Below, one piece after another: positions 1-5,005 of a stretch of DNA of 5,005 nt. Made by a program: the position numbers and the translations under genes. Under the pieces are notes generated by a model. That model saw only the letters and a list, made by a program, of their open reading frames with translations. It made no database searches and was not told the origin of the DNA. This stretch comes from an uncultured Bacteroidales bacterium (GTDB lineage Bacteria; Bacteroidota; Bacteroidia; Bacteroidales; P3). How positions within the stretch are numbered: position 1 is the stretch's first letter; every line of letters starts with the position of its first letter. Location: assembly GCA_905236405.1 (NCBI GenBank), contig CAJOQB010000148.1, positions 1 to 5,005 on the forward strand, read 5' to 3'.

Positions 1-256
1 GCAAAAGCTGTTGCTGGCTTTCGGATTGAAGTTGGAGACGGCTCTCCACCATGCGGTCAATCTTTTGCTCTATGGGCTCAGACACCACCGGCTCGGGCTT
101 GTTGATGTCGAGTACCAATTGGTAGGCTTCACGGAGCGAAGCGAGCATCACGTCGCAATCCAATCTCGACGGTTCTGCGTCGGCTTGTTCCAAACCCTGC
201 AGTACCTCCAGTAGGCCCGATAGTTTCTCTTTTAGAAGAATTGCTGCTTTTTTCAT
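1..256 (-). CDS. Hypothetical protein, N-terminal 85 residues (C-terminus beyond the left edge)
   Basis: On the minus strand an open frame starts at ATG 256-254 and stays open to position 1, giving 85 codons plus one base. It begins MKKAAILLKEKLSGLLEVL. I do not recognise the family. The first part reads as two helices (about residues 1-22, then about 30-50, containing LREAYQLVLDI). A short Pro/Glu-rich linker (PEPVVSEP) follows, and then a polar Gln/Glu-rich stretch (EQKIDRMVESRLQLQSES) that could be a coiled coil. There is no signal peptide or membrane segment, so it is probably cytoplasmic. No Shine-Dalgarno sequence precedes the ATG, which is usual in Bacteroidota. The start is chosen because the AT-rich non-coding gap begins right after it and the lysine-rich opening is typical. 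It is transcribed divergently from the peptidase gene. The plus-strand frame over 11-214 is its shadow. Confidence 0.72.
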   Translation of the reverse strand, partial: MKKAAILLKEKLSGLLEVLQGLEQADAEPSRLDCDVMLASLREAYQLVLDINKPEPVVSEPIEQKIDRMVESRLQLQSESQQQLL

Positions 257-365
257 TTCGATGTATTATATGTATATATTTTATTTACAAACAAATAAAT
301 TGATATAGGTTGTTGTTTTCCAGTTGTAAAAGTACGATTATTTATAGAATGTGTAAATATAAATG

Positions 366-373
366 TATTTTTG
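366..373 (+). promoter_or_regulatory. Bacteroidota-type -7 promoter element for the M16 peptidase gene
   Basis: TATTTTTG is an exact match to the Bacteroidota housekeeping -7 consensus TAnnTTTG and lies 113 bases upstream of the peptidase ATG. The -33 element is weak: only a TTTA at 341-344, 21 bases upstream, stands where TTTG is expected. The element lies in an AT-rich gap of 230 bases between divergent genes. If used, transcription would start near 380 and give a leader of roughly 105 bases. For the divergent minus-strand gene I see no clear consensus promoter; the nearest candidate is TTTG (291-288 on the minus strand) with poor flanks. Confidence 0.6.
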
Positions 374-400
374 CAAAAAGTTTTTGTGGCATACGGAGGA

Positions 401-490
401 ATGTATTTCGTTAGTTATACGACAGTCAGCATTCATTCGGTGTTACTGGTGAAGAGAAAAGTTCAATCAAAAAAACAATATATAAAATGA
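401..490 (+). other. Possible 29-codon upstream ORF overlapping the peptidase start
   Basis: ATG at 401-403 opens a 29-residue frame (begins MYFVSYTTVSIHSVLLVKRK) ending in TGA at 488-490. That stop overlaps the peptidase ATG at 487-489 in an ATGA arrangement, the geometry of translational coupling. GGAGG at 395-399 is the only Shine-Dalgarno-like sequence in this gap, but it ends just one base before the ATG, which is too close for normal initiation. The peptide has no recognisable domain and uses AT-rich codons unlike the gene downstream. It could be a leader peptide or chance; only the overlap and the purine block argue for it. Confidence 0.22.
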
Positions 491-3405
491 AGAAAAAAAA
501 TGTAAAGATTGCCGCGCTGTTTGTAGCGATGGTGTTTGTCGTGGGCTCGCTTTTTGCACAGAAGCAGTACCCGTACAGAACGTTCAACAACGACCCGATG
601 GGTGTCCGTGAGTACACGCTTGACAATGGTCTGAAGGTTTACATGAGTGTCTACAAAGACGCTCCGCGTATCCAGACCTACATCGCTGTGCGTGCTGGCT
701 CCAAGAACGACCCCCCGACCACCACTGGCTTGGCTCACTATTTGGAGCACATGCTCTTCAAAGGCACCCAGAAGTTGGGGACCACTGACTGGGAGAAGGA
801 AGGCCCCATCATCCAGCAGATTGAGGATCTCTTCGAGGTGTACCGTATGTTTGACGACAGCGCCACGCGTGCTGTCATCTACCACAAGATTGACAGCCTG
901 AGCTACGAGGCTTCCAAAATCTCGGTGGCCAACGAGTACGACAAGGCCATGACGGCCATCGGGTCGACAGGCACCAACGCTTTCACGAGCAACGACTACA
1001 CGATGTATGTGGAGAACATTCCCTCCAACCAACTTGAGTCGTGGGCCATGGTGCAGGGCGACCGCTTCCAGAACATGGTGTTGCGCCTGTTCCATACCGA
1101 GCTCGAGGCTGTCTATGAGGAGAAAAACATCAGTCTGGCCAAGGATGGGCGTAAAAGCAACGAGACTTTGATGGCCGCTCTCTTCCCTCATCACCCCTAT
1201 GGCCAGCAGACCACGCTGGGCACCATCGAGCACTTGAAGAACCCTTCGATGCGCAACATCCGCAACTATTTCTCGCAATACTATGTGCCCAACAACATGT
1301 GTGTGGCCATGTCCGGCGACTTCGACCCCGACGAGGCCATCCGCATCATCGACAAATACATGGGATGCTGGAAACCTGGCCAGGTGCCCGAGTTCCACAA
1401 GGTGCCCGAGGCTCCCATCACCTCGCCCATTGTCCGCACAGTGACGGGGCTCGACCCGGAGAACCTCACGATGGCCTATCGCATCGATGCCGGCTACGGC
1501 AGCCACGAGGTCCTCTTGGCCGGCCTGCTGGGAGAGGTGCTGAGCAACGGCAAGTGCGGTCTGATTGACCTCAACATCAACCAGGCGCAGAAATGCATGA
1601 GTGCCTATTCCGGCCCCTACACCCTCAACGACTACACCGCCTTCATGCTGAGCGGAAGGCCCTTGCAGGGACAGAGTCTCGACGAGGTGAAGGACCTCTT
1701 GCTCCAGCAGATCGAGCTTGTCAAGCAGGGCAAGTTCGAGGAATGGCTGCTCGAGGCCGCCGTCAACAACATGGAGTACGCCATCCAGAAGCGGGCCGAG
1801 AGCAACAACAGCCGCGCCAGCCAGATGGCCTACGTCTTTGTCCAGCACGAGGACTGGGGCGATGTGTGCAACGAAGTCAACGAGCTTCGCAAAATCACCA
1901 AGCAGGAGCTGGTGGCCTTTGCCAACCAAGTGTTCCGCGACGGCGCCTATGCGGTGGTCTACAAGCGCCAGGGCACGCCCGAGCCGGTGGTGAAAGTCAC
2001 CAAACCCGCCATCACCCCCATCGAGGTGAACCGTGACAAGACCAGTGCTTTCCTCTCCGAAATCAAGTCCCGCCAGGTGACCCCCATCGAGCCCGTCTTT
2101 GTCGACTTCAAGAAAGACCTCCAGAAGACCAAGCTCGCCAACGGCAGCGAGCTGCTCTATGTGAAGAATGAGGAGAACAGCACCTTCACGCTCAACTACT
2201 ACTTCGATTTCGGCTCCTATGCCGACAAGACCATCGACCTGGCCGCCGACCTGCTCGAATACCTCGGCACCAGCAAGCACACCGCCGACCAGCTCAACGA
2301 GGAGTTCTACCGTCTGGCCTGCAGCTACAGCATGAGCGTCAGCGGCAAGACCATCAATGTCCATGTCAGCGGCCTGTCCAAGAACATGGAGAAGGCTTTG
2401 GCTTTGGTGGAGGAAATCTTCAGCGATGTGCAGCCCGACGACGAGGCCCTGCGCTCGCTGACCGAACGCATCATCAAGAGCCGCAAAGACAGCAAGAGCA
2501 ACCAGCAGACCGCCTTCCGCGCCCTCAACCAGTATGCCATGTATGGCGACAACTCGTCCTACAAGGATGTCCTGACCGACGAGCAGCTGCGTGCCTACAC
2601 CTCACGCCAGCTGGTCGACGCCATCCACGGCCTCTTCGCCTACCAGCACCGCGTGCTCTACTACGGTGACGCCACCATCGACCAGGTGAAGGCCACCGTC
2701 GCCAAGGTCCACAAGACCCCCAAGAGCCTCAAGAAGGTCCCCGCCAACAAGAACAAGCAGCCCGTCGCCGTCTCGGCCAACCAGGTGCTCTTCTGCGACT
2801 ATGACGCCAAGAACAGCTACGTCAACGAGTATTTCCGCGGCGGCAAGTACGATGTGAAGCTCATGCCCCAGGTGACCCTCTACAACGAGTACTTCGGTGG
2901 CAGCATGAACGCCATCGTCTTCCAGGAGATGCGCGAGAAACGCAGCCTGGCCTACAGCGCCTCGGCCTACTACAGCAACACGGGCGAGAAGGACGGCTAC
3001 TTCTTCGACCAGGCTCAGGTCATCACCCAGAACGACAAGCTGCTCGACGCGCTGACCGCCTACGAGGACCTCTTCCTCAACATGCCCGAGGCCCAGGCCA
3101 ACTTCGACCTGGCCAAGGAGAGCTGCATCTCCTCGCTCCGCACCGCCCGCACCACCAAGTTCGGCATCATCAACCGCTACCTCACCTTCGAGCGTATGGG
3201 CTGGAAGGACGACCCCAACAAGACGCTCTTCAACGCCCTTCCCACGATGACGATGCAGGACGTGGTCAACTTCAACAACAAGTATGTCAAGGGACAGAAG
3301 AAGTGCTACATCATCCTGGGCAAGGAGTCCGACACCGACTTCGACGCCCTCGGCAAATACGGCAAGGTGAAGAAGGTGCGCATCGACGACCTCTTCGCCT
3401 ATTGA
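487..3405 (+). CDS. Secreted M16 family (pitrilysin/insulinase-type) zinc metallopeptidase
   Basis: This is a 972-residue zinc peptidase of the long two-repeat M16 type, expected to degrade peptides outside the cytoplasm. Residues 1-24 form a signal peptide: a Lys-rich start, a hydrophobic core about residues 8-23, and likely cleavage after FA24. There is no lipobox Cys, so it is probably periplasmic or loosely envelope-bound. The inverted zinc motif HxxEH is H84-Y-L-E87-H88 (E87 the catalytic base), and the third ligand is E212 in an ExxxxxxE pattern with E205. The first half (about 40-500) holds the active M16 domain and its partner. In the second half (from about 545) the matching motif is degenerate (D588-x-x-E591-Y592). 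The C-terminal part keeps R816 and Y823, matching the substrate-binding Arg/Tyr pair of insulysin. The start is fixed by the signal peptide, and an A-rich leader without Shine-Dalgarno precedes it. It is likely monocistronic. The substrate is unknown. Confidence 0.95.
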   Translation: MKKKNVKIAALFVAMVFVVGSLFAQKQYPYRTFNNDPMGVREYTLDNGLKVYMSVYKDAPRIQTYIAVRAGSKNDPPTTTGLAHYLEHMLFKGTQKLGTTDWEKEGPIIQQIEDLFEVYRMFDDSATRAVIYHKIDSLSYEASKISVANEYDKAMTAIGSTGTNAFTSNDYTMYVENIPSNQLESWAMVQGDRFQNMVLRLFHTELEAVYEEKNISLAKDGRKSNETLMAALFPHHPYGQQTTLGTIEHLKNPSMRNIRNYFSQYYVPNNMCVAMSGDFDPDEAIRIIDKYMGCWKPGQVPEFHKVPEAPITSPIVRTVTGLDPENLTMAYRIDAGYGSHEVLLAGLLGEVLSNGKCGLIDLNINQAQKCMSAYSGPYTLNDYTAFMLSGRPLQGQSLDEVKDLLLQQIELVKQGKFEEWLLEAAVNNMEYAIQKRAESNNSRASQMAYVFVQHEDWGDVCNEVNELRKITKQELVAFANQVFRDGAYAVVYKRQGTPEPVVKVTKPAITPIEVNRDKTSAFLSEIKSRQVTPIEPVFVDFKKDLQKTKLANGSELLYVKNEENSTFTLNYYFDFGSYADKTIDLAADLLEYLGTSKHTADQLNEEFYRLACSYSMSVSGKTINVHVSGLSKNMEKALALVEEIFSDVQPDDEALRSLTERIIKSRKDSKSNQQTAFRALNQYAMYGDNSSYKDVLTDEQLRAYTSRQLVDAIHGLFAYQHRVLYYGDATIDQVKATVAKVHKTPKSLKKVPANKNKQPVAVSANQVLFCDYDAKNSYVNEYFRGGKYDVKLMPQVTLYNEYFGGSMNAIVFQEMREKRSLAYSASAYYSNTGEKDGYFFDQAQVITQNDKLLDALTAYEDLFLNMPEAQANFDLAKESCISSLRTARTTKFGIINRYLTFERMGWKDDPNKTLFNALPTMTMQDVVNFNNKYVKGQKKCYIILGKESDTDFDALGKYGKVKKVRIDDLFAY

Positions 3406-3432
3406 TACCGATTTTTCGAATCCACCAAACAG

Positions 3433-3465
3433 GAGGATGTCCCCAAGGGCATCCTCTTTTTTTTT
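3433..3465 (+). terminator. Intrinsic terminator of the M16 peptidase gene
   Basis: GAGGATG (3433-3439) pairs with CATCCTC (3450-3456), and CCC (3441-3443) with GGG (3447-3449) across a single bulged T and a three-base CAA loop. Nine T residues (3457-3465) follow at once. The hairpin starts 27 bases after the peptidase stop codon. No complementary T run lies on the other side, so it acts on the plus strand only. Confidence 0.9.
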
Positions 3466-3493
3466 GCCGTTTCGAATATTCTGTGTACTTTTG
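3463..3493 (+). promoter_or_regulatory. Consensus Bacteroidota promoter for the HU-like gene
   Basis: TTTG at 3463-3466 and TACTTTTG at 3486-3493 match both halves of the Bacteroidota housekeeping promoter (-33 TTTG, -7 TAnnTTTG) with 19 bases between, within the usual spacing. The -33 TTTG uses the last three T residues of the preceding terminator's T tract. The predicted start is near 3500, about 310 bases before the HU-like ATG. I found no second exact TAnnTTTG between here and that gene, so this is the best candidate promoter for it. Confidence 0.72.
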
Positions 3494-3628
3494 CAAAACG
3501 AAATCAGATGCTTTTCCCGATATGAATAGCGACGCTCATAACTTGCTGGTAATCACCCCCCACCCGAACATATTGCGGTCTAAACCAATGCATTAGGCCA
3601 ACCTTCTCCGTTTCTTTTCCTTCTTCTG

Positions 3629-3650
3629 CCGCACCCTCGACGGGTGGCGG
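3629..3650 (+). other. GC-rich hairpin in the HU-like gene leader
   Basis: CCGC (3629-3632) pairs with GCGG (3647-3650) and ACCC (3633-3636) with GGGT (3642-3645), with one bulged G and a five-base loop TCGAC. The eight-pair stem is the strongest fold visible in the leader. No T run follows on either strand, so it is not an ordinary terminator. It may be an mRNA structural element or a protein site; its function is unknown. Confidence 0.4.
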
Positions 3651-3674
3651 TGATTGTGCTGTGTGCCTGTCGGA

Positions 3675-3765
3675 AAATATGTCCAATGTAAGTTGAAATA
3701 CGTCCAATGTAAATTAAAATACATCCAATGTAAAATGAAATACGTCCAATGTATTTCGAAATAAC
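3675..3765 (+). repeat. Tandem 21-bp repeat, four full copies plus a partial fifth
   Basis: Copies start at 3675, 3696, 3717 and 3738, exactly 21 bases apart, and a fragment (AAATA) begins a fifth at 3759. The consensus is AAATACGTCCAATGTA followed by about five less conserved A/T-rich bases; TCCAATGTA is identical in all four. Each core is dyad-like around CCA: copy 3 has perfect arms TACAT/ATGTA, and copy 4 extends to eight pairs (AAATACGT/ATGTATTT) with one G-T wobble. The period is two helical turns, so all sites face the same side of the DNA. The array ends 43-50 bases before the HU-like ATG, between its predicted promoter and start. Operator-like or RNA-binding roles are inference. Confidence 0.88.
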
Positions 3766-3794
3766 AAAACAATAATCATTAACCTTTAAAAAAC

Positions 3795-3800
3795 AGGAGG
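3795..3800 (+). promoter_or_regulatory. Strong Shine-Dalgarno site of the HU-like gene
   Basis: AGGAGG is a full match to the anti-Shine-Dalgarno core and sits seven bases before the ATG at 3808, an optimal distance. It fixes this start against the second ATG two codons later. None of the other three gene starts in the window has such a site at a workable distance, so strong initiation seems particular to this gene. Confidence 0.8.
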
Positions 3801-3807
3801 AAAAGCC

Positions 3808-4527
3808 ATGAGTATGAAATGGTATCCATTCTACATGAAAAGCAGGGGCAAATGGTACCCCAAGAGTGTGTCGCACAGTCGTGCTGTGACCACCGAACAG
3901 TTGTGTAATGACATCGCCCAGGCATCGACTGTGGCACCCGGCGACGTGGCCGCTGTGCTGCGGACATTGAGCGACGCCATGGTGAAGTATCTGGCCGACG
4001 GTCGTCCCGTGAAACTGGACAACATCGGCACCTTCCGTCTGATAGCTTCGGCATCGGGCAGCGGAGTGAACACCGAAGAGGAAGTGACCACCGAGCAGTT
4101 CAACAAAATGATGGTCCGTTTTTTGGCGGAAAAGGTAAAGCCCATCGCCGGCCTCAAGACAGTGAGCATCCCTGTGTTGGCTGCTGCTGAAATCGAATGG
4201 GAACGTACCAAGCCCAAGACTACAAAAACTTCCAACGCCACTCCCTCGGGCGACAACCAGGAGCCTGAGCCGACCGCCAACGTCACCATCAACGCCGTGC
4301 CCAACGACGCCACGATGGGCACCGTCACCGGCGGCGGCACCTATGTGCAGGGCGCCAGCGTCACGCTGACGGCCACGGCCAACAGCGGCTACCACTTCGT
4401 CCAGTGGAGCAACGGCCGCACCACGGCCTCCATCACCGTCACCGCCGAGGCCGACGCCACGCTGACGGCCACCTTCGCTGCCGACAACCCTGGCGGCAAT
4501 GGCGGCGACAACGGCATGGACGGCTAA
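3808..4527 (+). CDS. HU-like DNA-binding protein (HU-HIG type) with C-terminal InlB-type B-repeat domain
   Basis: This 239-residue protein resembles the Bacteroidota HU-HIG group, HU domains carrying a wHTH, Ig-like or Gly-rich extension. Residues 1-24 are the typical basic/aromatic lead-in (WYPFYMKSRGKWYPKSV). Residues 28-78 carry the HU helices and the signature G65-R-P-V-K-L-D-N-I-G74-T-F76, matching the GxxVxLxGFGxF element of classical HU. Residues about 79-122 would form the DNA-gripping strands and last helix. A Pro/Thr/Glu-rich linker (about 132-157) leads to a beta-rich domain (158-224) with the GYHFVQWSNG signature and TLTAT strands of divergent InlB B-repeats, then a Gly/Asn/Asp tail (226-239). 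No signal peptide is visible, so it should be cytoplasmic and nucleoid-associated. B-repeats usually occur in surface proteins, which makes the fusion notable. The start is supported by AGGAGG seven bases upstream. Its DNA target and the role of the extension are unknown. Confidence 0.9.
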   Translation: MSMKWYPFYMKSRGKWYPKSVSHSRAVTTEQLCNDIAQASTVAPGDVAAVLRTLSDAMVKYLADGRPVKLDNIGTFRLIASASGSGVNTEEEVTTEQFNKMMVRFLAEKVKPIAGLKTVSIPVLAAAEIEWERTKPKTTKTSNATPSGDNQEPEPTANVTINAVPNDATMGTVTGGGTYVQGASVTLTATANSGYHFVQWSNGRTTASITVTAEADATLTATFAADNPGGNGGDNGMDG

Positions 4528-4554
4528 CCGCTGTCAAAACCAGTTGAACCGAAA

Positions 4555-4588
4555 GACGGGGTGCGAAAGGGCATCCCGTCTTTTTTTT
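4555..4588 (+). terminator. Intrinsic terminator of the HU-like gene
   Basis: GACGGGGTGC (4555-4564) pairs with GCATCCCGTC (4571-4580) over ten positions including one G-T pair, with a six-base GAAAGG loop, followed by eight T residues (4581-4588). It starts 28 bases after the stop codon. Its loop-side and descending strand share AAGGGCATCC with the terminator at 3433-3465. It should separate the HU-like gene from the acetyltransferase gene, which begins 36 bases later. Confidence 0.9.
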
Positions 4589-4624
4589 CTACAATAATTC
4601 ACAGCAGAATGCCGTTACCACGAC

Positions 4625-5005
4625 ATGAACAGCAACGAAAACCATCGCTATCTCATCCGACCCTGCACGTCGCAAGACCTCGACGCCCTATGCCGGCTGG
4701 AGGACGAGACGCTGCAAAGCCTTTCGCGCCCCGAGCTCCTCCGCCACAACGGTCGGCAGCGGCTGGAGCCCTGCCTGCAACCGTCCCATCTGACGGCGGG
4801 CGCCTTCGCCGACGGACGGCTGGCGGCGTTCGCCATCCTCTTCGACCCCGAGGGCGACAAGGCCGAGGACCTCTCGCACTGTGTGGGGCTGGGCCACCTG
4901 CGGAGCCTCAACTACAAGCTCTGCATCGTCGCGCCCCTCCATCGGGGGCACCGTCTGCAGGTGCAGCTGGGCCAGTGGCTGGAAAGCGAGGCACGCCGGC
5001 GGGGC
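4625..5005 (+). CDS. GNAT-family N-acetyltransferase, N-terminal 127 residues (C-terminus beyond the right edge)
   Basis: The frame opens at ATG 4625 and is still open at the window end. It reads as the GCN5-related acetyltransferase fold, which moves an acetyl group from acetyl-CoA to an amine. Strand 1 and helix 1 are YLIRPCTSQDLDALCRLEDE (residues 9-28), and the strand 2-3 hairpin is GAFADGRLAAFAILF (59-73). The acetyl-CoA pyrophosphate loop is V102-A-P-L-H-R107-G108-H-R-L-Q112, followed by helix 3 ending in ESEARRRG. The loop has His where the second Gly of R/Q-x-x-G-x-G/A is more usual, so cofactor contacts may differ. The substrate cannot be told from this part. No Shine-Dalgarno sequence or exact promoter consensus is visible in the 36 bases after the upstream terminator, so how it is transcribed is unclear. 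The start is the first in-frame ATG before strand 1. Confidence 0.85.
   Translation, partial: MNSNENHRYLIRPCTSQDLDALCRLEDETLQSLSRPELLRHNGRQRLEPCLQPSHLTAGAFADGRLAAFAILFDPEGDKAEDLSHCVGLGHLRSLNYKLCIVAPLHRGHRLQVQLGQWLESEARRRG

Larger units (their letters stand above)
3494..3807 (+). other. Long untranslated leader of the HU-like gene
   Basis: No convincing gene lies in this 314-base stretch. From left to right it holds a 24-codon frame (3522-3596) with no Shine-Dalgarno sequence or recognisable product, the palindrome AATGCATT (3587-3594), a pyrimidine-rich run (3601-3629), a GC-rich hairpin (3629-3650), four 21-bp tandem repeats (3675-3758), an AT-rich segment, and a Shine-Dalgarno sequence just before the ATG. 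If the promoter at 3463-3493 is used, all of this is transcribed as the 5' leader. That reading is inferred. The segment does not match a riboswitch class that I recognise. Confidence 0.5.

Noticed and set aside
463..2364. Antisense open frame of 633 codons opposite the peptidase gene
   Set aside because: It is codon-aligned with the sense gene, and its length only reflects the absence of in-frame TTA, CTA and TCA in that GC-rich stretch. The product is a low-complexity Val/Leu/Gly/His-rich sequence with no recognisable domain, while the sense frame has a signal peptide and full M16 motifs.
3250..3405. Possible type IX secretion C-terminal signal on the peptidase
   Set aside because: The C-terminus (ending VKKVRIDDLFAY) lacks the beta-rich signal domain of type IX cargo, and the M16 fold runs nearly to the end.
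3522..3596. 24-codon frame in the HU leader
   Set aside because: It has no Shine-Dalgarno sequence, no recognisable product and no coupling to another gene; a frame this short is expected by chance.
3675..3765. CRISPR array or plasmid iterons
   Set aside because: The copies are contiguous with no spacers and no Cas gene is present, so it is not CRISPR. The iteron-like geometry was considered, but the following gene is HU-like rather than a replication initiator and no other origin features are visible.
3580..4395. Minus-strand open frame of 271 codons with heptads resembling YIGRISx
   Set aside because: The heptads come from the 21-bp repeats, whose length is a multiple of three. The rest is the shadow of the HU-like gene, which has a clear domain, start signal and terminator on the plus strand.
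4362..4472. Direct 15-bp repeat CACGCTGACGGCCAC at 4362-4376 and 4458-4472
   Set aside because: Both copies encode the TLTAT strands of the same B-repeat domain, so protein repetition with shared codon preference explains them.
4648..4951. Minus-strand frames opposite the acetyltransferase gene
   Set aside because: They are Arg/Ser-rich shadows in GC-rich DNA; the plus frame shows an ordered GNAT fold with the acetyl-CoA loop.

Overview
The window looks like chromosomal DNA from a member of the Bacteroidales (Bacteroidota). Three things point there: two exact TAnnTTTG -7 promoter elements, a DNA-binding protein of the Bacteroidota-type HU family with a C-terminal extension, and a 972-residue secreted M16 peptidase of the long two-repeat form. 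Coding DNA is GC-rich with strongly C-ending codons. The gaps upstream of the peptidase and HU genes are AT-rich. I cannot name genus or species.

Layout. Positions 1-256 (minus strand) hold the N-terminal part of an unrecognised, probably helical protein that runs off the left edge. An AT-rich divergent gap (257-486) carries a promoter for the peptidase and a 29-codon small ORF whose stop overlaps the peptidase start. Positions 487-3405 encode the exported M16 zinc metallopeptidase, closed by an intrinsic terminator at 3433-3465. A consensus promoter (3463-3493) overlaps the T tract of that terminator. It opens a leader of about 310 bases with a GC-rich hairpin and four perfectly phased 21-bp tandem repeats, ending in a strong Shine-Dalgarno sequence. 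Positions 3808-4527 encode an HU-like protein fused to an InlB-type B-repeat domain and a Gly-rich tail, followed by a second intrinsic terminator (4555-4588). From 4625 to the right edge is the N-terminal part of a GNAT-family acetyltransferase.

The genes do not look like one pathway. Each plus-strand gene ends in its own terminator or leaves the window, so they are probably separate transcription units. The most unusual part is the HU locus: a nucleoid-type domain joined to a domain normally seen in surface proteins, behind a long, repeat-bearing leader that could be a regulatory array. No mobile element, CRISPR array, tRNA or rRNA was seen.
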